A DNA stretch of 64,000 nucleotides from Cyclina sinensis (GCA_012932295.1 JAAONU010000014.1:34131977-34195976); one strand, 5' to 3'. Positions 1 through 13,300 are shown, counted from the stretch's first letter. The notes: generated by a model from the sequence alone, not told the origin. A program made the numbers and translations.

Positions 1-2190
1 TGATGGCCCTGTATCGCTCACCTGAATATGACTGTTTTTAACAAAGATGTTATGGACCTGGTTAATTGACACCAGATGACCCATATTCGAACTTGAACTA
101 GAAATTATTGAACCAACCTTTCTGACAAATTTCCAAGTTATTTGGACTGAAAATGTAGTCTCTAGAGTGTTAACAAGGTTTTTCACAATTTGGGCTCTGT
201 GATCTAGTTTTTGACCCCAGATGATCCATATCCAAACTTGAGCTAGAAATTACCAAATCAACCTTTCTGACAAATTTCCAGGACATTTGGACTGAAAATG
301 AAGTCTCTAGAGTGTTTACAAAGTTTTTCGATATTTTGGCTCTGTGATCTAGTTTTTGACTCCAGATGACCCGTATTCAAACTTGAACTAGAAATCATAG
401 AAGCAATCTTTCTGACAAATTTTCAGGTTATTTGGAATTAAAATCTTAACTCTAGAGAGTTAACAAGGTTTTTCCATATGTGGGCTCTGCGACCTAGTTT
501 TTGACCTAGAAATCATTAAAACTGACAAATTTCCAGGATATTTGGACTGAAAATGTAACCTCTAGAGTGTTAAATTGGTTTTTACATTTTAGGGCTCTGT
601 GACCTAGTTTTTGATCCCAGATTACCCATATCCATATCTGAGCTAGACATCATTGAAACCATCTTTCTGACAAATTTCAAGGATATTGGGACTGAAAATG
701 TAACCTCTAGAGCATTAACAAGGTTTTTCTACTTTTTGGCCCTATCACCTAGTTTTGACCCTAGATAACCCATATTCAAAACTGAGCTAGAAATCATTGA
801 AACAACCTTTCTGACAAAATTCATGGTCATTTGGACTAAAAATGTTACCTCTAGAGTGTTAACAAGGTTTTTCCATATTTGGGGTCTGTGACCTAGTTTT
901 TGACCCCAGATGACCTATATTCGAATCTGAGCTAGAAATCAATAAAACAACCTTCCTGACAAATTTCGAGAATATATGGACTGAAAGGTAGCTTCTAGAG
1001 CGTTAAGTTTTTTTTTATTTTTGGGCTGTGTGACCTAGGTTTTGAATCCAGATGACCCATATTGAAATTTAACCTATAAATCATTGAAACAACCTTTCTG
1101 ACAGATTTCCATGTTATTTGGACTGAAAATGTTACCTCTAGAGTGTTTACAAGGTTTTCCATATTTGGGCTATGTGACCTAGTTTTTGAACCCAGATGAC
1201 CCATATTCAAACTTGAACTAGAAATCATCAAAGAAACCTTTCTGACAAATTTCTGGGATATTTTGACTGAAAATATAACCTCTAGAGTGTTAACAAGTTT
1301 TTTTTCTATTTTTGGGCTCTGTGACCTAGTTTTTGAACCCAGATGACCCATATTCAAACTTGAGCTAGAAATCACAGAGACAACCTGTATGACAAATTTC
1401 CAGATTATTTGGACTGAAAATGTTACCTCTCCTTCTACAAGAAGATTTTCAAAGTTTTTCCTATATAAGCCTATGTAAAACCAATGACCCCAGGGTGGGG
1501 CCAAATTTGACCCCAGAGGTATAATTTGAACAAACTTGGTAGAGGTCCACTAGACAATGCTACAAACCAAATATCTAAGCTCTATGCCTTACGGTTTCTG
1601 ACAAGAAGATTTTTAAAGTTTTTCCTATATAACTCTATGTAAACATAAACAAGTTACCCCTGAGGCTGAGCCATTTTTGACCCAGAGGCCATGATTTGAA
1701 CAAACTTGGTAGAGGTCTACTAGACAATGTTGCACACCAAATATCTTAACTCTAGGTCTAGTGGTTTCTGACAAGAAGATTTTTAAGTTTTTCCCTATAT
1801 AACTATATGTAAAATCAACTGACCCCTGGGGTAGGGCCAGTTTTGACCCCAGGATCATAATTTGAACAAACTTGGTAGAAGTCTACTAGATAATGCTTCA
1901 TACCAAATATCTAAGCTTCAGGCCTTGCGGTTTCAGAGAAGAAGATTTTTAAAGATCCAACTTTAAAAATCTGTTTTTAGCTCCAGTGACCCAGCAAAGC
2001 ATTGGACCGGAACCATTTGAGCAATCTTGGTAGAGCTTTATGCAAGGAACATCCCAGGCAAGTTTCATTAAATTTGGCCCAGTGGTTTCAGAGGAGATGT
2101 CGTTTGAATGAATTGTGGATGACAGACGGACAATGGACAACCATAGATCCTAAAAGCTTACCTGAGCACTATTAGCTCAAGTGAGCTAAA
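1..2190 (+). repeat. 144-bp core-repeat array plus a second ~165-bp array, GGAC tag and 3' hairpin
   Basis: About nine or ten copies of a unit marked by TCTAGAGTGTTAACAAGG recur with start-to-start spacing of 143-146 bp (161, 305, 451, 561 shortened, 706, 850, 994, 1137, 1281). From about 1425 a second unit, marked by ACAAGAAGATTTT and a CCCCAGGGTGGGGCCAA block, repeats every 160-170 bp. The element ends with GACAGACGGACAATGG (about 2120) and a stem of AGCTCA and TGAGCT (about 2170-2188). The first bases match those at 62084 onward, so the left end lies at or just before base 1. Coding potential is nil. The build resembles bivalve pearl/Helentron-related non-autonomous elements (inference). 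Confidence 0.75.
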
Positions 2191-3415
2191 AAAGCATTAT
2201 GGTTCAACTTTCAATGCTGAAGCTTCAATATGAAGAAAGTAGCTTAGAAGGTCAAATGAGCTCTAGATTGGGTCAACTTGTACTAAGGGGTATGATTTGA
2301 ACCATCTTAGTAGATGTCAATTTGAGAATACTACATACTAAATAACTCAGTCACAACACCAACAATTTCAGATGACAAGAATTTTTAAAGATTATGTATT
2401 TTACACAAACAAAATTTCTTGATAGAGCAAGTTTTTACCCAAATGGTATCTTATTAACAAACTTGTTAAAGCACCACTAGGCTACATACCAGATATCTGA
2501 GCTCTAGACCATATGGTTAAGAACAAGAAGATTTATCAAGTTTTTCTTATATGTCAATGTAAAACTAGCCCCACCCACTTGCTGTTTTAAGAAACAATAT
2601 GGCTTGAAGGAATTTGAAAGAGGGTCACCTAATAAACATTTCTAAGAAAATATTTTGAGAACTGAACAGTCATTTCTGAAGAGAAAATTTTCAAAGTTTC
2701 CAAGACAGGAAATAGTGCAAAATACCCTGGCCCTGAAGTGGCCATGCTTTTTTTACAAAACCAATATACCTTAAAGGAATTTGATAAAGGGTCAGCTAAG
2801 GAACATTCATTCAAAATTATTTTGAAACAGGACTAGTCATGTCTGAAGTGAAGATTTTTTAGTTTTCTATGTAGACATCCAGTGAAAACCAGCTCTGCCT
2901 CCAGATGTCCACTGTTTTCATGAATCACCATGGCTTGCAGGTATTAAATAAAGGGTCACTTAAAGAAGATTTGTGTAAATTTACTTGTAAATCTAGCAAG
3001 CAGTTCTCAAAGAGAAGATCTTCCGTACAGTAAACAGTCAAATAGAAAAAACTTGCCCTGATCCCTGTTGACAGAGTTTCTATGTATCAACATTGCCCAA
3101 TCTGATAAAGGGTCATTGTTATAACTTTACTAAATTGATTTGCGGAAGCAGACTCTGAGGAGAAGATTTTAAAAGTTTTCCCTTCCGGTTGCCATGGTAA
3201 TCAGCGTTTGACATGGAACAATTTCATTAAAAGGAATTTGAAAGAGGAACAATTACAGAACTTTCATGTGAAGCTTGGTTGAAATTGGCACAGGGATTTA
3301 GGAAATGTCATTTGAACATCATCAAAGAATGGATGGGAAAAGAATGATGATGACGGACAGTCACCCATCACAGCAGCTCACCCTTGAGCACTTTTTGATA
3401 AGGTGAGCTAAACAG
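2191..3415 (+). repeat. Diverged repeat array ending in GACGGACAG and an AGCTCA/TGAGCT hairpin
   Basis: Degenerate relatives of the preceding second array follow one another, with recurring GAAGATTTT, AAAGGGTCA and GGAATTTGA blocks. The region ends at about 3350-3412 with GACGGACAGTC, then AGCAGCTCACCC and AAGGTGAGCTAAA, which can pair as a hairpin. This is the same ending as the element at 23660-23750. No gene is visible. Confidence 0.55.
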
Positions 3416-4250
3416 TGTACATGAAGTGCAAAGAACACAAAGCCAGGCTGATGGCAAAGAAAGCTACTGACACTAGATGACCTTTGTCAGAAATATGTTT
3501 AATCAGAAATCATACAAGTTAAGAGCAGTAAGATAGTTAGCTCAACACACACTACATCTTAATAAATATTTGAACAGAAGTTTCATAATTTCCTGAAAGG
3601 GGATTAGGTATTATGGAGCAGGCAGGAATTACAGGGCTAAAATCTTTAACTTTTAACTGTGAACTTGTCTCAATGAAATCAAAATTTGACAAAATGAAAA
3701 TCCTTCAAGCAGAATCCTATGGCTTGAATCTTTGACCTTGAACTGTGACCTTTACCTCTAAGTGGTGCTAATGAAATGTAGGTTCTGCAAATTGTCTTAA
3801 TGAAATTAAAGTTTTACTAAAGTTTTTAATATCCTTCAAGCAGTTTAAAAGAAAGAGAGACAAAAACTTTCTAAAAAAAAAAACAAAAAAAACATGCATT
3901 GTCCAAAAATGTGCAAATTAAGCATACCTGGAATTTTGGTTCGACATGTTGTCTTGATGAGAGAAACATCTGAATAAACATCATTAATATCATGCAAGGG
4001 ATTTTTGAGAAAGCAAGCAGACAGAAATTCTCTGGCTCAACTTCAGCATGCCAAAAATGTTTGTTCTGCACACTGCCTTGATAATATAAACTTCTCACCA
4101 AACTATCATGAATATCCTGTAAGGGATTTAGGAGATATGGAGTGGACAGGAATTCTACATCTAAAATCTTTGATTCTGACCTGTGACCTAGAAGTGGTAG
4201 GCCTGAAATGTAGGTTCTGAATGTCCTCAAAATCAGATAAACAACTGACC
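3416..4250. repeat. Low-copy ~180-bp repeats, no host gene
   Basis: Blocks such as TAAAATCTTT, GACCTGTGACCT and GAAATGTAGGTTCTG recur two or three times (about 3600-3800 and 4080-4220). The open stretches here on either strand lack codon bias or known motifs. Because the EEP domain just upstream on the minus strand ends at about 4265, this stretch could be the 3' region of that element (inference). Confidence 0.4.
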
Positions 4251-4255
4251 AGATT

Positions 4256-4816
4256 TTATTGAACATCTTTCAGGTGGTTCAAGAGATAGGGCAACAATGC
4301 TGTGGTCTGAGAAGTAGGTTGACAGCAGGATAATCTGGGTTGTAGAATTTTATTCTGTATGTAGACAAGGTCAAGTGTAGAACCACCTCTCTGAGTTGGG
4401 AGCTGCACACACTGGGAATAGTTATTCAATTTCTGTGACAGTCTTGTATAATTTGTAGAATTAAAAGCTAAGTTGAAATCTCCAAGCAGTACATCTGGAG
4501 GGGTTTGGTCTGCGATATGTCTTAGATCATTAATAAAGTCTGTTATGTTCGAGGATGGAGATCTATAGAGAAGACAGAATGACCTTGGACAGAGCTCTGC
4601 TGAGATGGTTACTGATACTTGTTCCATATGAGGTTGATGTGAAACACTGGAAGTTGTCACTGGCAACTTATCTCGTGTGTAGAACAATAAACCATGGCAG
4701 TTGTCTTCCTGTAACATAGGCAAACATGTCAAGCTCCACCCAACACGCTGATGGTACTGTACTTGATTCTCATAGACATTTGCTTCAGACAGACACAGTA
4801 TGTCAACCCTGCTCAT
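4256..4816 (-). pseudogene. Endonuclease/exonuclease/phosphatase (EEP) domain remnant of a transposable element
   Basis: A 186-residue open frame carries the EEP signature in order: DILCLSE (catalytic Glu at residue 11), LLYRSP, LLGDFN (Asp113, Asn115) and GSTLDLVY (Asp149). The final SDH motif is missing from this frame but is found in the adjacent frame (about 4300-4320) as FSDHSIVAL, followed by a stop after roughly a dozen more residues. One base-level frameshift therefore splits an otherwise complete domain. EEP nucleases of this type nick DNA for LINE retrotransposons, where the domain precedes reverse transcriptase, or sit at the C terminus of Helentron replication proteins. A stop right after the SDH part favours the C-terminal arrangement. 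The 5' side is cut by the repeat array at 4827, so no helicase or RT is seen. Confidence 0.7.
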
Positions 4817-4826
4817 TACTGGGTGA

Positions 4827-5425
4827 CTCTAGCTCCAGCGCTTTTGCAGTTACAGGCAACACAAATTGAAAATTGCAGATTTTGAGTATGTGAGTGGCCA
4901 TAACTCTAACAATTCCATATAAGTCTATACGGAAACCCCAGGTGCACAAGCTTACATGCTGACCAACTTTCCTGTTAAGTTTCTTGACTGTAGGTGCAGC
5001 GCTTTTGCAGGTACAGGCAACACAAGTTGGAAATTGCAAATTTTGAGTATGTAAGGGGCCATAACTCTAACAATACCAAATAAATCTATAAGGGAAACCC
5101 CAGGTGCACAACTTTACATGCATATCAACATTCCTGTAAAGTTTCTTGACTGTAGGTGCAGCGCTTTTGCAAATACAGGTGGCACAAATTGAAAATTACT
5201 ATTTTTGACTAAGTAAGGGGCCATAACTGTAACAGTTCCAAATAAATCTATACGGGGAAACCCCAGGTGCACAACTTCACATGCTGATTAACATTCCTGT
5301 AAAGCATCTTGACTCTAGCTCCAGCGCTTTTGGAGCTACAGGCGACACAACTTTTTGGGATGGACGGATGAACAAGGGCAAATCTAAATGCCCCCCAGAG
5401 TGGGGGCATAAAAAAAAGAAAAGGG
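4827..5425 (+). repeat. 162-bp core repeats x3.5, GGAC tag and ATGCCCCC hairpin
   Basis: The landmark AGCGCTTTT occurs at 4837, 4998, 5160 and 5323, a period of 161-163 bp. Units carry GGCCATAACTCTAACAAT and ACCCCAGGTGCACAA. The array ends with GGGATGGACGGATGAAC and the hairpin ATGCCCCC-AGAGT-GGGGGCAT (about 5389-5410), followed by an A-rich run. It abuts the broken endonuclease frame at 4816, which suggests insertion into, or derivation from, the same element. Confidence 0.7.
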
Positions 5426-5830
5426 TGTGGGGGGGTGTGGGGAGTACTGACCCATCTCATGTAAGTTAATAGTTTATTTCAAAGCTTAAGAAGTTCTTTT
5501 CCAATAAAGGAGAAAAAAAACCTGTTTTATTAAGGGGGGGGGGAAGGGGAAGGAGTCAAGTAACTTCATACCTACATATTTGAAAAAGAAATGGAAAATT
5601 TTTTTTTTTGGATGGGGGGAGGGTCCCCATTCGGTGTGTGTGTGGGGGTAGTCAATGTAAGAAAAAATGGGCTGGACGGGGGTAACATTGGGGAGGTCCC
5701 CAAGCAGAGGGGGATGGGAGGAGAGGAGGCGGGGGGAGTACTTACCCATCTCATGTCAGTTGATATTTTATTTCTAGGCTTAAGAAGTTTTTTTCTTATA
5801 TATATAAGTATCAGCAAAATCAAGTGACCC
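5426..5830. other. G-rich low-complexity stretch
   Basis: Runs of G (5534-5544, 5617-5645, 5725-5736) and A/T homopolymers dominate. Open frames here are by-products of the low complexity. The motif CATCTCATGT[AC]AGTT[AG]AT occurs twice (about 5452 and 5750), each time followed by TTTATTTC and AAGCTTAAGAAG or GGCTTAAGAAG, so this looks like two copies of a roughly 300-bp repeat unit. Confidence 0.45.
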
Positions 5831-7085
5831 CTGGGGGTGGTGCTAACTTTCACCCAAGGGACATGGGTACCAACAATCTTGCTGATGATCAAGTATTCCA
5901 AGTTTGAATGGAATATCTTTGACACTTTTTGAGAAATGGACATTAACAAAAAGGGTTAACCAAGAAATTTTAGTTGAAAAAGGGGCATAACATTGCAAAA
6001 ATAAATTTCAGGGTTAATTTTCCTTGAGAAATGGTGTTGTCTTAAGTGATACAATTGTAAGCATTACAATTGGAAAGTTTGATGAAGAAATATTAAGAAA
6101 TGGCATAGTTATAGCCAATGATAAGTTTTAATGACAAAATCCAAATACAAAAAGGGGCATAACTCTGTCAATTGTGACCTTGACCTACAGAATTTGGCAT
6201 CATCAAGACCCTGTTGTCATAAGCAATATAATTTGAAAGTTTGATGTTGAAATGTTAAGAAATGGCAAAGTTATTGCCAACATATAGTTTTCATGACAAA
6301 ATCCAAGTACAAAAAAGGGCATAACTCTGTCAAATGTGACCTTGACCTAGAAATTTTGGCATCGTCCCAATTTTGTTTTCATAAGCAATATAATTTGAAA
6401 ATTTGATAAGATAATGTTTAGAAATGGCAAAGTTATAGCCAACGTTCAGTTTTCGTGACGGACTGACAGACAAAGCGATCCCTATGTATCGCCTTTTCTT
6501 CGAAAGGGCGACACAAAAAGAGGCATAACTCTGTCAATTGTGACCTTGACCTACAGATTCTGGCATCACCACAACCCTGTTGTCATAAGCAATATAATTT
6601 GAAAGTTTGATGACGAAATGTTGAGAAATAGCAAAGTTATTGCCAATGTTAAGTTTTCATGACAAAATCCAAGTACAAAAAGGGGCATAACTCTGTCAAA
6701 TGTGACCTTGACCTAAAGAGTTTGGCATCATCCTGACCCTGTCATAAGCAATACAATTTAAAAGTTTGATAAGGAAATGTTTAAAAATGGCAAAGTAATG
6801 GACAACGTTAAGTTTTCGTGATGGACTGACGTACAAAGCGATCCCTATGTATCGTTGTTTCTTGAAAAGGGCGACACAAAAAGGGGCATAACTATGTCAA
6901 ATGTGACCTTGACTTAAAATGTTGGCATTTTCATGACCCTGTTGTCATAAGCAATACAATTTGAAAGTTTGATGGGTAAATGTTAAGAAATGGCCAACGT
7001 TAAGTTTTCGCGACCGATGGACTGATGGACAAAGCGATCCCTATGTATCGCCGTTTCTTCAAAAGGGCAACACAAAAACTAAGTC
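5831..7085 (+). repeat. Core-repeat array with GGGGCATAACTCTGTCAA units and GGAC/AAAGGGCGACAC ends
   Basis: Units of about 160-200 bp recur from about 5980 to 7000, each with AAGGGGCATAACTCTGTCAA, GTGACCTTGACCTA, GTCATAAGCAATA and AAATGGCAAAGTTAT. Three times (about 6455-6517, 6817-6879, 7015-7075) a unit is followed by a GACGGACTGAC-type tag, GCGATCCCTATGTATCG and AAAGGGCGACAC. This suggests three tandem or nested copies of one short non-autonomous element. Confidence 0.65.
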
Positions 7086-7148
7086 TGACTGCGCAATAGT
7101 AAGCTAAAATAAACGTCAAAATAACTTATGCAAACAAAATTAACTTAC

Positions 7149-7355
7149 GGGTTGCACTTCCAAGAGGACAATGTATCAGAAATGGGCACAACTTTGGGAC
7201 AACAACACCATGAGTAACTTTATCATTTCCACTTTGTTTCTCTACCTCGGCATCTGTCTGATTACAGTAATAATCAGCTGGACACTCTTTACAGTTAGGA
7301 GCACCTGTATCTGGCTGGTAGTATCCTGATTGACATGGGGAAGGTACACTTGAAC
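7149..7355 (-). CDS. Exon N (most downstream recovered), cysteine-rich module
   Basis: A 207-bp exon of 69 codons, acceptor CTTATAG, donor GTAAGT, phase 1 at both ends. The peptide reads SSVPSPCQSGYYQPDTGAPNC, then CPADYYCNQTD, then a polar insert of about 25 residues, then LCPFLIHCPLGSATR. One N-x-T sequon occurs. Because a normal donor follows, the gene continues toward lower coordinates. I found no further exon between 1 and 7148, which is occupied by repeats, so the remaining exons probably lie outside the window. Confidence 0.84.
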
Positions 7356-10300
7356 CTATAAGGGAGACTTTGTAAAATTAAAAGTTCTTGAAATTTTCAG
7401 TGACTAAAATCACCCAAAATTAACTCTGAACTGCATTTATCAGAACCTCTTCAAGCAGACAGTAAGACTGAACAATCAAAGCTGCATGTTTACACTACTG
7501 GTGGCAATGTTATTGCCAAGGCAACCAGAGCAGACCACAGAGAGTCTCATGGTCATCTATGCAGTCTGATCATGTTCTACATTAATAACTGTTAAGTCAG
7601 TAAGTCTTCTAATGTAAACCCCAATAAATAATAATTGGGTCCATCCAATTTAAATGATGACATTTTTTATATTAAGTATTTAATATTTTTCCTAGATAGG
7701 AGGTCATGTTAGTTTCATCTAGATTCCGTATCACCAACATGTAACTTCAGAGGATTAAATGTTACAAATATTACCTTCTGGACATTCATGCCCTCTCCAG
7801 CAGATGGCAGATGGTGTGGAGAGACCAGTTTCTTCGCAATAGTATCCACCTGTACAAGGATGACATTCTATCGTTCCTTTTTCAGGGGCAAAAGTTCCTA
7901 TGGGGCATACATCACATGATGACCTTCCAGTGTACAGCTGAAACATCCCCAAATCACATGGTAGGCATAAACTGGTGCCCTCTGATGGTTGGTAAGTGCC
8001 AGGAGCACACTCCATACAGGCAGAGCTACCCTCATCAGACTGGTAGGAGCCTACTGGGCACTGGTCACACTTGAGAGTTCCTTCGTTCACTTGGTAAGTG
8101 CCTACTGCACATGGGATACAGGTTTCACTTCCTGTAGCATTCTGGTAAGTCCCGGCAGCACATTTTAAACAGGATGAGCTCCCAAGGTTGGACTGGTAAC
8201 TTCCTGGGTCACATGAAACTGACACTCCTGAAATTTAAAGGATATAGTCAAATTTTCAGACTGCACATCAATGAAGAGCAAGACAGAAGCTAACATTTCA
8301 CTTATAGTAACAAAAGCACCACTTGACAGATCATTATATGCCCAAAGGGTGTTTTCTCTAAGTATAATGCATTTGTGATACAAGGGAGGAAATTTTAGGT
8401 TTTAAAATTAAATGATTTGCTTTAAATTTTGACCTTTGACCTACTGTCCCCAAAATCAATAGGGGACATTCACTCAATATGTGCAACCATTGTATGAATT
8501 TTGAAGCCTCTATGAAAAATAGTTCTGAGTTACAGAGTGTAAACAATTCTTAACATTTAGGTCACTGTGACCCTGACCTTTGACATACTGATCCCAAAAT
8601 GAATAGGGGTCATCCACTCAATACGTGCAATCATGATAAAAAGGTTGAAATCTCTATAGCAAATGATTGTCAGGTTACATGGCAGAAATTGTTTACAATG
8701 TTAAGGTCACTGTGACCTTGACATTTGACCTACTGACCCCAAAATCAATAGGCGTCATTCACTTAATGTGTGGAACTTTATGAATTTTGAAATCCATACT
8801 ACAAATGCTTGTTGAGGTACAGAGTGTAAATGATTCTAAACATTTAGGTTACTGTGACATTGACCTTTCTTATACTGACCCAAAAATGTATAGGGGTCAT
8901 CCATCCAATGTGTGCAATCATAAAATAAAGTTTGAATTCTCTACAACAAACGTTTGTCAAGTTATATGGTGAAATGTTTTCAATGTTAAGGTGTATGTGA
9001 CCTTGCGCTTTGACCTACTGACCCCAAAATCAATAGGGGATATTCATTCAATGTGTGCAACCACTACATGAATTTTGAAGTTTTTACGACAAATGTCTGT
9101 CGAGTTATAGGGTGTAAATGATTCTAAACATTTAGGTCACTGTGATCTTGACCTTTGACATACTGACCCCAAAATGTATAAGGGTCATCCACTCATTGTG
9201 TGCAATCTCAATATAAAGTTTGAAGTCTCTACAACAAATGATTGTCAAGTTACATGGCAAAAATTGTTTACAATGTTAAGGTCTATATGACCTTGACCTT
9301 TGAGCTACTGAGGGTTCATCCACTTAATGTTGAATAATTATATGAAGATAAAAGACTGTAGGCTAAAGAGTACTCAAGTTATACTCCAGAAACCAAATTG
9401 CTAATGGAAGGATGGACGGACGAACGGGCGTCTGGCCAAAACTGGATAGAGGGCCTTTCCTTCAGTTATATTCTTTTGCTTAAAAGAGGGCCATTGGCCC
9501 CTTATTCTATTGCTACAGAATGAACTCTATAGTTCTCTTTTGTTATGTTTACAGTCAGATGGCCCCCTTTTTATTTTCGGTAGTGCAGACAGATGGAAGG
9601 ACGGACGTCTTGGATCATAACATAATACGCCCCCGTCGGACATATAAAAATGGGAATTTCTAACACAACACAAAGCCTGGAAGTTTTGCACAAAGATATG
9701 CAATAATAATATTCTTGTCTTTTTACTGAGGAGGAAAAATCAAGCCTTCTAGCCAATATATGTTCTTTTTTCTTGTTGCCAGGGAACAGATTAACACATT
9801 TAAATCATATTAAGGCTTCTTTCCTTCAATCATCCTTCTAATGGGACAAGGTGGCATAAACAAGTTTTAAATTTAGGAAAATGTTATTTTAATTTTTAAT
9901 TAGAATTCGAGTTTTTTTTTTTTTAAAGATTAATAAAAAAGTTAAATGTTCCCTATCTATGATCAGAAGCAAAGGTCATATGTTATACTGTGTAAGTTGT
10001 AAAGTTGGCACTTGGAAATGTTCGCGATTTTCGCAAATTCTCATAAATCGGGAAAATATCAGCCAGTGTAAATTTCATCATCCAGAAAGGTATATATTTA
10101 CCCATGCACTGTGTAGCTGGTACTTAGTAATTTCTTTTAAGAACTTATATGTTCTTTTCCATTAATCTGTATTTATAAGCAGTGCATCGATTTAGTTGCT
10201 TAGAAATAATTAAACTGAAATAGAAAGTAATTTGAAAAAAGTTTATTTGATCATCATCATGTGACATTCTAGGTTATTCAAAGGGAAGTAACTGTTGCCT

Positions 10301-13300
10301 GATTCAGTAATATACAGATTCAAAAACTATTTACTTGACGACATTTTAACACCTAATAAATTAAGTTTCGTACTGCCAGGTCATGCAACAAAGCGATGCG
10401 TTGTGTAATTATAAAAGTAAATCTCCCAATTAAATGCAAGTTTGTCACCTAATAAAGGAAGGTAAACAAATTTTGACTTTTTACTGTATGACATATTGTT
10501 GACAACTCATACACTACCTTATTGAATTTAAAATGTACCTTTCTATTTAGTGATAATCACAGTTACTGCGAAATCGTTAAAAAATTATGTTTAACCTGAT
10601 AGTATAAAAAAAACTGGTGTAATCAGAAAATAATGTATTATAATTGCAGTCAATGTTTCAAGATTCGCGAACATTCTCCGCCTGCGAAACTTCTGAAAAC
10701 TTCTAAAATTTTGATTTCACGAACTTTTTGATGCATGAAAATATCCACTTATACAGTATGTGTCCATCCTTGCAATGTTTTGCCACTTCTTGATGTGCTT
10801 TGTATTCTGTGTACTGGTATGTAGTGCCATGGCCATATTGCCTGGATTTTTACTGCATCTACATGATATACACTGTATACAAACTGATATTTCTTAAGAT
10901 CAGTAGTTTACCTTTTAGACAGAAATGACCAACTGGACAAAGAACAGGATTTTGGTCAATATTTTGGCATCTGTAGCCATCATCACAGACACATTTATGC
11001 TGTCCTTGCAGGTTCTGATGTGTGTTTTCAATGCAAGGTCTTGGATTAATAGTTCCTTTATAAGAAATAGACATACATGTATATTAGATGATATAATACA
11101 CTGATAAATCATTGCAAACAGAATTCTCATGAAGTAAAATTAAATGTTTCCTTTTAGTTTTTATGCTAAAAGTCTTAAATCTGAACTTTATTACTATATC
11201 ATTTCAAGTTATAGCAATTCTTACATGAAACATATACAGTCAAAATATTATTCTGCAAATCTGCAATGGTTTTGATACTAATTTTTTCATCAAGTCACAT
11301 TCTTCTTTGTTTCACATATTTCATTTCTAGTAACTGATCACATTCTAACTGTACAGAACAAGAGCTTCTATATCATTGTCAACAATTTAAGGCTAATAAA
11401 AACACTCTGCGACTGAGCATCCTAGGTCTCTGAAGTGTACCCATTTGGTAAGTCATGGAACTAAGAAATTTTTACAAAGGGCAGTAACTCTGCAAAAAGC
11501 AACTGTAGAGTTATGGTTCTTCTGCTGTCCCATTCCCCATATGCAAGCTGACTATACTAAAAGATTTGAGTCAATATACAATTTTACAGAAAGCAGCACC
11601 TTGTACGTAACCATGGTATAGTTCTTGTGTTTAACTCTTCTTCTCAGTGCTTTTTTAAGTTTTTAAGCTTTGAAAGTTTAATGTAACAACATTAAATGGT
11701 TACAGAGTAGGCTTCAAACAATCTTTAAACTAGATGTTTTTTTAAAAAAAAAAGATGTCCCCCTCCCCTGCAATGTCATATCAAGAGGATTACAGGGGAC
11801 ATAAACCAAATGAGTTAACCAAAAATATAAACTTTCTAGAAAATGTTTCTGGATGAAGCAACAAACTGTGAATGATTAGAACATTGCAGGAAGTTGATAA
11901 AAGACTTGTGTAGCATAAGGAACGACTGTAATGTTTATGTCACATAACCTGTACCCACAGATTTCCCCCCGCACCCACCCCCCAAAGTACTAGGAGTCTT
12001 TCAAAGCAAGGTCAGTCATCTTTTGATGCTTGAACACATAGGTTAAAGAGTGTCAATGTGAAAACAAATTGAAATAAAGTGTATTTTCAATGCATATCAC
12101 CTTTGAAATACTGACCCAAAAAATGCCTGGAACCAAGCTGACAAGGATGAAAATCACTTTAAACAGTTTGGAAGGTATACTTGACAAGAAATGTTTGTAA
12201 AACATACATGCCCCCAGCAGCACCTTATTGCTTGTGGTTGGGCCAAAGTGTTCTCTTGTTATTGATCAGAAACCGTTTTTAAGGAAGAAAGTCTCTGTGA
12301 TCTTGACCTTTGACCTATTGACCTCAAAATCAATAGGGGGTCATCTACTGGTGATGGCTAACCAGCATACCAAGTTTGCTGAACCTAGGTCAAAGCGTTC
12401 TCTAGTTATTGATCGGAAACCGTTTTTAGGATGAAGGTCCCTGTGAGCTTGACCTTTGAGCTAATGACGTCAAAATCAATAGGGGTCATCTACTGGTGAT
12501 GGCCAACCAGCATATCAAGTTTGGTGAACCTAGGTCAAAGTACCTTAGTTATTGATCGGGAAAAAGTGTCTACCGATGGTCCGACTGACAGATCGACCGA
12601 CCGACATTTGCAAAACTATATGCCCCCTCATCTTCAATGGGGGGCATAAAAATGAACTTTACTTATTCAGCAGAAACTATTATCAATGTTTTAGATCAGA
12701 GTAACCTTGACCTTTGACCTAGTGACTCCTGATAAATGATGGGTCACCTACTTTGTACAGGCATTTGCTGTATGAAGTTTAAAGCGGGTAGGTCAAGTAG
12801 TACCATAGTCAAGTTATAGACTGGAAATAGTAGTCAAAGTTTAAGTCTTGCAATTGGTGACCTTTGTCCTTGTGATCCCTAAAACATTAAGTTTTTGTTT
12901 TGTCATTAAAGTCAACTAACAAATGAAGTTTGTGTCAAATGGCAATAAAGTAATTGAGCAAAAACAAATTTCAAATTCAAGGTCACTGTGATCTTGACCC
13001 CAAAAACAACAGGAGTAATCTACTCAATAAGGGCAATTGTCCTATGAAGTTTGAAGGCCCTTGGTCAAATGGTAAACCAATTCAGCAGAAACCTTTTTCA
13101 CATTCAAAGACTCTGTGACCTTGACTTTGTTCTACTGATCCCCAACAGAAAAAAAAGAAATAAATAAAGAAATGAATAAAGGCAACCATCCTATGAAGTT
13201 TGAAGGCTCTGGGTCAAAGGGTACTCCAGTTATCGAGTAAAAACTGTTTTTAAATTCAATGTCTCTGTAACCTTGACCTTTGACCTACTGACTGAAGAAG

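Noticed and set aside
995..1504. Minus-strand frame of 169 codons with an internal repeat (SSSLNMGHLGSKTRSxSP)
   Set aside because: The protein repeat simply mirrors the 144-bp DNA repeat (a multiple of three), so the frame stays open by periodicity and not because it is a gene.
5486..5949. Proline/serine-rich frames on both strands
   Set aside because: They derive from G-rich low-complexity DNA and a diverged repeat, with no conserved motif.
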